From Thiodiazotropha sp040793985 (lineage in GTDB: Bacteria; Pseudomonadota; Gammaproteobacteria; Chromatiales; Chromatiaceae), in NCBI GenBank assembly GCA_040793985.1, contig JBFNJI010000024.1, forward strand, positions 62,001-126,000: a stretch of 64,000 nucleotides of DNA. Reading direction: 5' to 3'. Below the pieces are notes generated by a model, which saw only the letters and a program-made list of their open reading frames with translations, ran no database searches and was not told the DNA's origin. This document shows positions 52,752 to 59,575 of the stretch, in pieces (the stretch's first letter is position 1; each line of letters opens with the position of its first letter). Both the position numbers and the translations under genes were made by a program.

Positions 52752-53106
52752 AATTCAACACCCCGCTTTTCGTCTTCTATTCACAACCTACTCCGGATTC
52801 CAACCCTAGACAGCCAATGTATATTTAATTCCTTTCAAAAATAGAAACCCAAGTCTTTACAACAGGCTATGCAATTACCACAATCCCCCCCAAAGCTGTG
52901 CATGTTAAGCACCATGAGACAGCGCCAAACCGGCATCAGGTGCGGACCTATTCCCCGGATCCAGTTATAATCGATGGCGCTGGACAGGCTCGAGGCTGAC
53001 TTGTCGTAGGCAACCGGCTCTATTTCACCAGGTGTGATCATAGGGGCATATAGACTCCCGCTCAAAGGCCTTTTCTGTTATTGATTGCGAGAGGATTGAG
53101 GAAACC
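52752..53106. other. Divergent promoter region between the oxidase-like operon and COX15
   Basis: This space separates two divergent operons. A consensus TATAAT occurs at 52966-52971, but I see no good -35 with it. A GAGG-rich ribosome site precedes the COX15 ATG. A minus-strand frame (52835-53065) ending in a Cys cluster is present but unconvincing. I find no clear operator palindrome. Confidence 0.45.
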
Positions 53107-54129
53107 ATGCGGAATCAAGCCCAATCACCCTTCCCCCACCAATACCGCCTGGCCGTGATCACCTGCCTGTTGGCCTTCTGTGTCGTTCTCGTCGGGGCCT
53201 ATGTGCGACTCTCAGACGCAGGCCTCGGCTGCCCCGATTGGCCGGGCTGCTACGGCAAGATGATTGTGCCCGACGACGAGGCGGCGATTGCAGAAGCCAA
53301 CCCAAGCTATGCCGACCGCCCCCTGGACAGCAGCAAGGCATGGAAAGAGATGGTTCATCGCTATCTGGCTGGAGGCCTGGGCATCGCCATCCTGCTGCTT
53401 GCAATCCTCGCCTGGCATGGAAGACGTCACTTCAATCAACCTCTGTTGTTACCCACATTGTTGTTGCTGCTGGTAATTTTTCAGGCCGCTCTCGGGATGT
53501 GGACCGTAACCCTGCTGGTTAAACCCTTCATTGTCACTGCCCATCTGCTCGGCGGTTTCGCCACCTTTGTGCTATTGGGACTGCTGGTGCTGAAGCTGCG
53601 ACCGGTCGGCACCTTCCATGCCATCGACACCTCCAGCCAACAGCGCCGGTGGATACGCATCTCACTGGTGATTTTGCTGTTGCAGATCTCGCTGGGCGGC
53701 TGGACCAGTACAAATTACGCCGCCCTCGCATGTTCCGAGTTCCCTACCTGTTATGCCGGCTCCTGGTGGCCCGAGATGGACTTCAGCGAGGCCTTCGTGC
53801 TGTGGCGAGGCCTGGGGATCAATTACGAATTCGGCGTACTCGAAAACAGCGCGCGTACCGCCATTCACATGACCCACCGAATCGGCGCCTTGATCACCGC
53901 CGTCTTCCTCGGCCTGCTGGCCTGGCAACTGACTCGTCCCAGCTCGCCCACCCAGTTAAGGAGAGTGGGAGTCGTCTTGCTGCTACTGCTGGTGTTACAG
54001 ATTACCCTGGGTATCAGCAATGTGCTCGGCCATCTTCCCTTATCGATTGCGGTAGCCCACAATGGTGGCGCGGCCCTGTTGCTGCTACTGTTGGTTACCC
54101 TCATATGGATTTCAAGACGACGTGAATGA
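53107..54129 (+). CDS. ctaA: Heme A synthase (COX15/CtaA)
   Basis: COX15/CtaA oxidises the C8 methyl of heme O to give heme A. The 340-residue, eight-span protein shows GAYVRLSDAGLGCPDWPGCY near residue 25, EMVHRYLAGGLGIAIL, and a second half with GGWTSTNYAALACSEFPTCY and IHMTHRIGALITA, which carry the paired His ligands and Cys pairs. Its presence implies an aa3-type oxidase in the cell, not encoded here. It leads directly into the SCO gene. Confidence 0.95.
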   Translation: MRNQAQSPFPHQYRLAVITCLLAFCVVLVGAYVRLSDAGLGCPDWPGCYGKMIVPDDEAAIAEANPSYADRPLDSSKAWKEMVHRYLAGGLGIAILLLAILAWHGRRHFNQPLLLPTLLLLLVIFQAALGMWTVTLLVKPFIVTAHLLGGFATFVLLGLLVLKLRPVGTFHAIDTSSQQRRWIRISLVILLLQISLGGWTSTNYAALACSEFPTCYAGSWWPEMDFSEAFVLWRGLGINYEFGVLENSARTAIHMTHRIGALITAVFLGLLAWQLTRPSSPTQLRRVGVVLLLLLVLQITLGISNVLGHLPLSIAVAHNGGAALLLLLLVTLIWISRRRE

Positions 54130-54136
54130 CAACACA

Positions 54137-54796
54137 ATGAAAGCAAACGACACACCACGCCCTATTAGCATACCGCTGCTTGCCGCCGGGGCTATCGCGA
54201 TGGGACTGATTGCCTGGTACCTCACGGCATCCGAGGCCTCGAAGGCACCGGTTGTCGAACAACCGCAGACCCAGCAGGCGCTGCTGATGCCGGAATTCAG
54301 GCAACTGCAACCCTTCTCCCTCACCTCTCACAAGGGTGTAACCTTCGACAATCAGAGCTTGCTGGGACAGTGGACATTCATGAGTTTCGGCTATACCTAC
54401 TGTCCCGATATCTGCCCCACCACCATGTCCCTGTTTTCGGAGATGCACGACAGGATCCAGGCGCAGAAGAGTGACAAACCCTATCAGGTCACCTTCATCT
54501 CGGTCGATCCCGAGCGTGACAGCCTCCCGCGCCTGGCCGAGTATGTCACCTATTTCGACCCCACTTTTCTCGGCGTTACCGGTACGGAGGAGGCCCTGCA
54601 GGAGCTCACCAAGCCGCTGGGTATACTCTATAGGCGGGTCGAAACCGAGGATAGCGCAATGGGCTATGTCATGGATCACTCCGCATCAATAATTCTGGTC
54701 GATCCCCAGGGGCGTTTCCATGCCTATTTCAGCCCCCCCCATGACGCCGAGATGATGGCCAAGGATTTCATCGCCATCAGCAACCAAGCCAGATAG
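54137..54796 (+). CDS. SCO1/SenC copper chaperone
   Basis: An N-terminal anchor (ISIPLLAAGAIAMGLIAWYL) precedes a thioredoxin-like domain with the copper motif YCPDICPTTM and the third ligand His in VMDHSASIIL. SCO proteins load CuA of cytochrome oxidase. The ATG at 54137 is 7 bp after the COX15 stop, so the two are cotranscribed. A longer frame from 54062 overlaps COX15 and lacks family sequence. Confidence 0.93.
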   Translation: MKANDTPRPISIPLLAAGAIAMGLIAWYLTASEASKAPVVEQPQTQQALLMPEFRQLQPFSLTSHKGVTFDNQSLLGQWTFMSFGYTYCPDICPTTMSLFSEMHDRIQAQKSDKPYQVTFISVDPERDSLPRLAEYVTYFDPTFLGVTGTEEALQELTKPLGILYRRVETEDSAMGYVMDHSASIILVDPQGRFHAYFSPPHDAEMMAKDFIAISNQAR

Positions 54797-54818
54797 TCCG
54801 GGCACGAGGAGTAGATCG

Positions 54819-55118
54819 ATGAACGAGGCCCTTAACGGCAGATGCTGGAAGTGCGGCAGCGAGCTCGAGGCTGTCGATTATGGCCGTGAAAACAATTGCC
54901 GATCATGCGACAAACCGACCCGGGTCTGCCGCAACTGCCGCTGGTTTGCCCCCGACCGCCCCAATCAGTGCGAAGAGCCGATGGCGGATCGTGTCATGGA
55001 CAAGGAGCGGTCCAACTTCTGCGGCTATTTCGAACCCACCGCGGACCCGGTGGGCAGCGATTCCGGCCAATCACAGGATGCCCTGCGCCAGGCGGCAGAG
55101 GATCTGTTCAAGACCTGA
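54819..55118 (+). CDS. Small zinc-ribbon-like cysteine-rich protein
   Basis: The 99-residue product carries CWKCGSEL, CRSCDKPTRVC, CRNCRWFAP and later single cysteines (NQCEEP, NFCGYF), so at least one and probably two metal sites form. It has no signal peptide, and the C-terminal third is acidic and helical. A GGAG precedes the ATG. It lies 22 bp after the SCO gene and may help cytochrome oxidase assembly or regulation, which is inference from position only. I do not recognise a named family. Confidence 0.75.
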   Translation: MNEALNGRCWKCGSELEAVDYGRENNCRSCDKPTRVCRNCRWFAPDRPNQCEEPMADRVMDKERSNFCGYFEPTADPVGSDSGQSQDALRQAAEDLFKT

Positions 55119-55196
55119 CCGCCCATGTCTCCGACGCCCGCGTAGCTTGCCCCATACCAGGCTTCCGTTGCCAACCCAGCGGCTGGCCGGTGCCTG

Positions 55197-56273
55197 TCAA
55201 TGATCGGCGCTGGCTGCCAGTCCCATGGCACCTTCGAGGATATTGCCCTTGAGATCCACTCCCTCCAGGCGTGCCTCCCGGAGATTCGCCCTACGCAGGT
55301 TACAGCGCTTCAGTCGTGCACCGTCAAAATCGGCACCATAGAGATTGGCCCCTTCAAGATCGACATACTCCAGTTGCGCTTGCCGAAAATTGGCCTGTTT
55401 CAGATTTGCGCCGTTAAAGCGCACCCGCGATATCCGCGTCTGGGAAAAGTCGACACCGATCAGATTGCCGCCGAGTTCGAGTCCCTGCAGTACGGCGCCC
55501 TCCAGCTTTGCCCCGGTGAGCCTCGATCCATGCATACTTGCCCCTTGAAAGTTTGCCTGGCGCAGGTCCGCATCGACGAATACCACTTTCTTCAGCTCTG
55601 CATTGATGAATATGGCATGCTTGAGGTCAGCACCGCCCAGATCGGCTTTCAGCAGCCTGGCTCCGGTAAAATCTATACCCTGCAGTTCCAGGCCGGAGAG
55701 CTTTGTCCTGCGCAGATCGGCCCGTTTGAAGCTGGCCTTGGCAAGATCGGCCGCTTTCGAGAGATCGAGCCCTCTCAGGTTGGCTCGATCAAGGATCGAT
55801 CCAGCGAGACGGGTGCCATCGAGCCGGCTGCCCAGCAACGATGCGGAATCGAGGGTGGCACCGCTCAGATCGGCGGCAGAGAGGTCCGCCCCCTCCAGGT
55901 TGGCCTGGCTCAGATTCGCCCCGCTCAGATCGGCACCACTCAGGTTGGCGCGACTGAATCTTCCCCGGGTGAGATCCAATCCCTGGAGTGAAGCGCCTTG
56001 CAGATTGGCGCGGGAAAAACTCGCTCCCTTCAGGCTGGCGCCCTCCAGGCGCGCCCCGCTCAGATCCGAGTTGTAGAGCATGGCGTTGTCGAGCCGCGCG
56101 CCGCCCAGATCAGCACCGCTCAGGTCCAGATTCCTCAGGTCGGCCTGACTGAAATCGCACTTTTGACAGCTTTTCGTTTCCAGTAACTGTTGCAGGGCCT
56201 GTTCACTTGCCGGAAGCTGGGTGGCGAACAGTGTGCCTATGAAACTCCCAAATATAAATACAAAACGGACCAA
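55197..56273 (-). CDS. Secreted pentapeptide-repeat protein
   Basis: After a signal peptide (MVRFVFIFGSFIGTLFATQL) the protein has a short helix with CQKC and then about 55 consecutive A(D/N)LxX pentapeptides (for example ADLSGANLSQANLEGADLSA). They form a right-handed quadrilateral beta-helix about 280 residues long. Unlike Qnr/MfpA it is exported, so gyrase protection is unlikely. The start is TTG at 56273 behind GGGAG. Long opposite-strand frames here are shadows of the repeat. Function is unknown. Confidence 0.87.
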   Translation of the reverse strand: MVRFVFIFGSFIGTLFATQLPASEQALQQLLETKSCQKCDFSQADLRNLDLSGADLGGARLDNAMLYNSDLSGARLEGASLKGASFSRANLQGASLQGLDLTRGRFSRANLSGADLSGANLSQANLEGADLSAADLSGATLDSASLLGSRLDGTRLAGSILDRANLRGLDLSKAADLAKASFKRADLRRTKLSGLELQGIDFTGARLLKADLGGADLKHAIFINAELKKVVFVDADLRQANFQGASMHGSRLTGAKLEGAVLQGLELGGNLIGVDFSQTRISRVRFNGANLKQANFRQAQLEYVDLEGANLYGADFDGARLKRCNLRRANLREARLEGVDLKGNILEGAMGLAASADH

Positions 56274-56409
56274 CTCTCCCCCCTCTGATTAAATCAGATT
56301 TATTTTAAGCACTTTTAAACTGTTATGGATGATTGAAACTTTCAAACAAATAACATTATGAACGATTCGCCGAATACTAAACATCTTACCATTTATCGAA
56401 TATTACCAT

Positions 56410-57162
56410 TTAGAGGTATAGCCATCGCCATGTTGGTCGATAGGCATTTCGGCTTGTCTGGACACCAACAGGGTCCAAGTTGACCTGATGGACGTTCTGG
56501 GTTGCTCGATGAGAAAAGACCAGGACATTGAGGGCAAGTCCCTGCGTAACCCCAAAAACCTTGCGGTTTATCACTAAATGTTCTAAAAAAGAAGCCAGTT
56601 CAATTTCACCGCAGTCACAGGGATGATTTCTTGAATGGAACGCAAGAAAACGGTTGATCCAAATGAGATAGCTTTTCTCGGTGTTCGCAGGTTAAGCAGA
56701 TATTTTCGTGGATATCAGATTTTTCCGGTAAATATCCGGGAATTTCTTTCCCAGCCTGTTTCCAGGATCCTTCACAGCCTTCTCGATCATTTGGTAGCGT
56801 CTTGCCACGGCAGGATGATCCTTCCCAAGGGTTTTAGAACCGGAATACCAGTGTCCCACTCAATCTGGTTCGCCCAAGGCAGTTTCAGGCAGTGACAAAA
56901 AAGCTGTCTAAACTCATCAACTTTTTTCCTGAACAGCCATTCAGTGATATGAGGGTTTCGCCCTATTTTACCCGACCAGGCGTTAACGGAGGTAATGTAA
57001 TGTTCTTTGAATCGCGTATTGGGATGGTCGTGGATGAAGGAGTCAACGTGCTACCGATACCAGGGAATCGAACACTCGGGGATACAAGAGTTTCAGGACA
57101 TCGCTGTATATACTCCAGAAAATCTTAATTCTGGAGTTTGTGTGAGATTCTCTTTTTTCCAT
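56410..57162 (-). pseudogene. intI: Integron integrase intI, broken and C-terminally truncated (N-extended type)
   Basis: Piecing minus-strand frames together recovers an integron integrase of the N-terminally extended kind. ATG 57162 opens FWSIYSDVLKL. After a frameshift near 57085 come PWYR-stop-HVDSFIHDHPN (TAG 57051-57053) and GRNPHITEWLFRKK with CLKLPWANQIEWDTGIP. After a second frameshift near 56823-56832 comes KDHPAVARRYQMIEK, then TAA 56692-56694, then NTEKSYLIWINRFLAFH and EIELASFLEHLVINRKV with LALNVLVFSHRA. These match the SAM-like core-binding domain of IntI. The frame ends at TAA 56410-56412, and the catalytic domain with the Arg-His-Arg-Tyr residues is absent. The gene is dead. 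It diverges from the cassettes, as in a normal integron. Confidence 0.8.
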
Positions 57163-57292
57163 GAGATGGGTCGCTCCATGCGATTAGGCTCTTTAGAGAA
57201 CATATATAGAAATTTTGGCAGCATAATACGATATTTAGAGGCGGCGGTATAACATGATAAATATGAGCTGGTAATATAATCGCCTGTTAGCC
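57163..57292 (+). promoter_or_regulatory. attI-like junction and candidate cassette promoter
   Basis: Between the intI start and the first cassette lies an AT-rich stretch ending in the core site GTTAGCC (57286-57292), where recombination would occur after the G. A strong TAATATAAT with an upstream TG (57269-57280) may act as an extended -10 promoter, placing the transcript start only a few bases before the first cassette ATG at 57293. No good -35 was seen. The attI label rests on position and the core site. Confidence 0.55.
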
Positions 57293-57736
57293 ATGCAAGA
57301 AATCACGAAACAACATGCTGAACTGTGTACAAAAATAGAAGGCGTTTTATACCCATGGCGTAGATTGTTGATTGCTGTAGATGGTAGAGATCACAGCGGA
57401 AAAACAACGATAGCAAGCTTTATTGCGTGGCAGTATTCTATTCCGGTTATTTATACAGATTATCACCTAGTTAAAAATGCTACCCCAATGCGTCACGACT
57501 ACGAAACCATCGCTAATCTCATCGCACGGCGTCATGACATGAACAGACCAGTAATTGTCGAAGGCATTAAGATGCTAAATATTCTCGAGAATGTTGGATG
57601 TGAAGTGGATTTCTTAGTTGTTACTGAAAATACATCCTGTGATGGATCGATAGGCGAGGAAATAACAGAATATACTGATTTGTACCGCCCATATGAAAAG
57701 GCAATCTTCACATTTCGATGGACAGAGCATGGCTAA
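57293..57736 (+). CDS. Cassette-borne P-loop kinase-like protein
   Basis: The 147-residue product has a Walker A motif, VDGRDHSGKTTIASFIAWQ, and resembles the N-terminal part of nucleoside/uridine kinases (IYTDYHLVKNATPMRHDYET, RPVIVEGIKMLNIL). It is shorter than most uridine kinases. It starts directly at the cassette core site with no ribosome-binding site, so it may be read from a leaderless transcript, and its stop codon lies in the first arm of attC. Both are usual for gene cassettes. The base composition is AT-rich compared with the flanks. The exact substrate is unknown. Confidence 0.75.
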   Translation: MQEITKQHAELCTKIEGVLYPWRRLLIAVDGRDHSGKTTIASFIAWQYSIPVIYTDYHLVKNATPMRHDYETIANLIARRHDMNRPVIVEGIKMLNILENVGCEVDFLVVTENTSCDGSIGEEITEYTDLYRPYEKAIFTFRWTEHG

Positions 57737-57793
57737 CCATCGGCTCCATTGGATGCTCGTTGACGCTCGCACCACTGAGCCGGGCCGTTAGCA
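57731..57793 (+). other. attC recombination site of cassette 1
   Basis: The 63-bp element begins GGCTAAC (57731-57737) and ends GTTAGCA (57787-57793), with inner arms CGGCTC (57741-57746) and GAGCCG (57777-57782). Outer arms are 6/7 complementary and inner arms perfect, with 3- and 4-base spacers as in attC R and L boxes. GGCTAAC is the exact complement of the GTTAGCC at the start of this same cassette, the diagnostic relationship for an integrated gene cassette. Confidence 0.8.
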
Positions 57794-57809
57794 CAAAAAG
57801 GATCAGGAC

Positions 57810-58235
57810 ATGTCAGATTGTTGCCCGACCACTTGTAGCTCAAAGTCCTTTCCCCAAAGGCATGTCTGTCCTGCCAATGGAAAGGAATATAACCAAGTTT
57901 CTTCTACAACCATAAAACACCACATCAATGCTCCGTGGTCATGGGCGGAAAAAGACCAGGGCTATTACTTTTGCGCTGATCCTGATTGTTCAGTGGTGTA
58001 TTTCGGTCAGGATAATTCGGTAATCGAAAAATCACAGATTCGTACTGAAGTCGGGCTGAAAGAAAAATCAAAAAATGCGCTTGTCTGCTATTGCTACGGC
58101 ATCACGAAATCAGAGGCAGAAAATAATCCTCGAACACGCCAATTCGTCACTGAAGAAACAAAGCAGCATCAATGCGCTTGCGAAACCAGAAATCCCTCGG
58201 GCAAATGTTGCCTAGCGGATTTCCCAAAGCAATGA
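57810..58235 (+). CDS. Stand-alone CopZ N-terminal-type [2Fe-2S]/zinc protein (cassette 2)
   Basis: The 141-residue protein has the cysteine layout of the N-terminal domain of Archaeoglobus CopZ: DCCPTTC near the N-terminus, HVCPANG, YYFCADPDCSVVYFG, VCYCYGITKSEAE and CACETRNPSGKCCLADF. That domain holds a [2Fe-2S] cluster and a zinc and can reduce Cu(II). Here the C-terminal copper chaperone domain is missing, giving a free-standing module. It begins 17 bp after the attC1 core site, so it is the second gene cassette. A role in metal handling is plausible but unproven. Confidence 0.78.
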   Translation: MSDCCPTTCSSKSFPQRHVCPANGKEYNQVSSTTIKHHINAPWSWAEKDQGYYFCADPDCSVVYFGQDNSVIEKSQIRTEVGLKEKSKNALVCYCYGITKSEAENNPRTRQFVTEETKQHQCACETRNPSGKCCLADFPKQ

Positions 58236-58240
58236 GAAGC

Positions 58241-58317
58241 GCATACAAGTACATCATGTCGCCCTTCAGGCTGGGACGTCCGGCTTTGCCGGCCGCCCCA
58301 TAAATTTGGCGTGTGCT
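58241..58317 (+). other. Decayed attC-like site after cassette 2
   Basis: GCATAC (58241-58246) pairs with GTGTGC (58311-58316), and CGCC (58260-58263) pairs with GGCG (58308-58311). They flank an imperfect hairpin, TGGG-A-CG-T-CCGGC-TTT-GCCGG-C-CG-C-CCCA (58272-58300). Length and layout fit attC, but neither outer arm keeps the AAC/GTT core, so the site is probably inactive. A plain terminator or REP-like element is the alternative. Confidence 0.45.
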
Positions 58318-58370
58318 AAACAGTTAAACAACAAGCACCTGATAAAAAGTATTTTTAGTCCTCAATGCCT

Positions 58371-58401
58371 TATGTCTTTCTGCTTACGACAGAAAGACAT
58401 A
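58371..58401. terminator. Perfect 12-bp stem-loop downstream of the SnoaL-like gene
   Basis: TATGTCTTTCTG (58371-58382), a 7-base loop, and CAGAAAGACATA (58390-58401) form a perfect hairpin just past the stop of the minus-strand SnoaL-like gene. No T-run follows on that strand, so it may slow transcription or protect the 3' end rather than act as a standard intrinsic terminator. Confidence 0.5.
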
Positions 58402-58413
58402 CCATTTATTAGT

Positions 58414-58956
58414 TTAAAATACTCCATTGCTATTTTTGATACTGCCACCCTTAATTAGCGAATAAAGTCGCATAAAACCATCAAGTGCCTGTATTGAGTC
58501 CCAATGTTCAACGATTCTTCCGTTCTCAAGGCGCCAAGTATCGATAATATTCATGCCTTTTTTATCGTTGCCCCTGTCATCTTTGTTCAGGGTTGCATGT
58601 GAGTGAAAGATAACGTAATCGCCATCGGCATAAATGTGTTTTACGTCATAGGTGTAGTCGGGATAGTCCTCAACAAACTCTTTCAGAAAGCCCGCCAATC
58701 CAGTGATTTTGTCGGGTAAGTTACGGTTGTGCTGAACGTACGAACTATCGTTATAACGCTCGAGTATGTAGTCGAAATTATGATTGTTCATCAGGTTCTG
58801 AACAAAATCCGTAATCAATGTGGCGTTAGCCAGTTCCTGCTCTGTCCAGCTGTCTTTTTGCAATGATTGCAGGTCTATAACCAGCTTGTCAGAATTCTGT
58901 GCAGAGGCAGTTACACTTGCCGATAGAAGCAGTGTCGATGCAATGATTTTCCACAT
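58414..58956 (-). CDS. Secreted SnoaL/NTF2-like protein
   Basis: A signal peptide (MWKIIASTLLLSASVTASA) leads into a SnoaL-like alpha+beta barrel: NFDYILERYNDSSYVQHNR, GLAGFLKEFVEDYPDYTYDV, DYVIFHSHATLNKDDRG, and RLENGRIVEHWDSIQ near the end. Such proteins include polyketide cyclases and many small hydrolases or binding proteins, so the activity cannot be named. An AGAGGA precedes the ATG. It is divergent from the HxlR regulator gene, which probably controls it, a common pairing. Confidence 0.83.
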   Translation of the reverse strand: MWKIIASTLLLSASVTASAQNSDKLVIDLQSLQKDSWTEQELANATLITDFVQNLMNNHNFDYILERYNDSSYVQHNRNLPDKITGLAGFLKEFVEDYPDYTYDVKHIYADGDYVIFHSHATLNKDDRGNDKKGMNIIDTWRLENGRIVEHWDSIQALDGFMRLYSLIKGGSIKNSNGVF

Positions 58957-59019
58957 AACGTATTCCTCTTCATGTCATTGGTTAATTTCAGTATCATTTG
59001 AACATGATAGTATATTATA

Positions 59020-59095
59020 GTAACCTACATGACAAGAAGGCACTAGAATGTCATCAAGGCACATTTTGGTAACCTATGAATCAATACTGACAAGA
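59020..59095. promoter_or_regulatory. Repeated motifs in the SnoaL-HxlR divergent region
   Basis: GTAACCTA occurs at 59020-59027 and 59069-59076, and TGACAAGA at 59030-59037 and 59088-59095, in the same order. These paired direct repeats lie between the SnoaL-like gene and hxlR and are candidate operators of the HxlR protein (inference). Confidence 0.4.
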
Positions 59096-59105
59096 GGGTT
59101 GTGTT

Positions 59106-59492
59106 GTGGCTAAAAAAAGCAAAGAGAAAGCCGAAAAGCGGGTGTTTTATAACACCGAAGATTGCCCCATTCGCAATGTGGTGGCACAAATAGGCGACAA
59201 ATGGTCAGTGCTGATACTATTTGCACTTGTCGAAGGCCCCGACCGGTTTAACGCCTTGAAATCGAGAGTGGTGGGCATCTCACAGCGTATGCTCACAAAA
59301 ACACTCCGCGATCTGGAGCGTGAAGGATATGTCACCAGAACCGTCTACCCTGAAGTGCCAGTGAAAGTGGAATACGAGCTTACAAAAATGGGCAGAGGTT
59401 TAGTTAAACCTTTATATCAGTTGGTTTCTTGGGCAGAAACACACCATCATGAAATCAAACGTTCGCGCGAAGCCTACGATGAAAAAAGCTAG
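59106..59492 (+). CDS. HxlR-family winged-helix regulator
   Basis: The 128-residue protein matches HxlR: the opening Cys in YNTEDCPIRNVVAQIGDKWS, then VLILFALVEGPDRFNALKSR, ISQRMLTKTLRDLEREGYVT and YELTKMGRGLVKPLYQLVSW. Members with this single N-terminal Cys often sense thiol-reactive compounds. The start is GTG at 59106. It is divergent from the SnoaL-like gene with 149 bp between, the usual regulator-target layout. Confidence 0.9.
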   Translation: MAKKSKEKAEKRVFYNTEDCPIRNVVAQIGDKWSVLILFALVEGPDRFNALKSRVVGISQRMLTKTLRDLEREGYVTRTVYPEVPVKVEYELTKMGRGLVKPLYQLVSWAETHHHEIKRSREAYDEKS

Positions 59493-59575
59493 TTGTTCAA
59501 AATTACCCGCTTAAAATCACTGACAAGTATGAGCTATCAATAAACAAGGTATAAACAAAACGCATAAATACCTTA

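Noticed and set aside
52835..53065. Minus-strand 76-codon frame ending in a Cys cluster
   Set aside because: No ribosome site, no family resemblance, and it lies within a divergent promoter region.
53107..54796. COX15-SCO pair considered as part of a full aa3 oxidase locus
   Set aside because: No oxidase subunits I, II or III of the ordinary type are present on this strand nearby. Only the divergent oxidase-like gene is adjacent.
55200..55991. Plus-strand frame with regular Ile/Glu/Thr repeats
   Set aside because: It is the antisense image of the pentapeptide repeats on the minus strand.
56635..56895. Plus-strand 86-codon frame
   Set aside because: The opposite strand carries ordered integrase fragments, so this is a shadow of the intI pseudogene.
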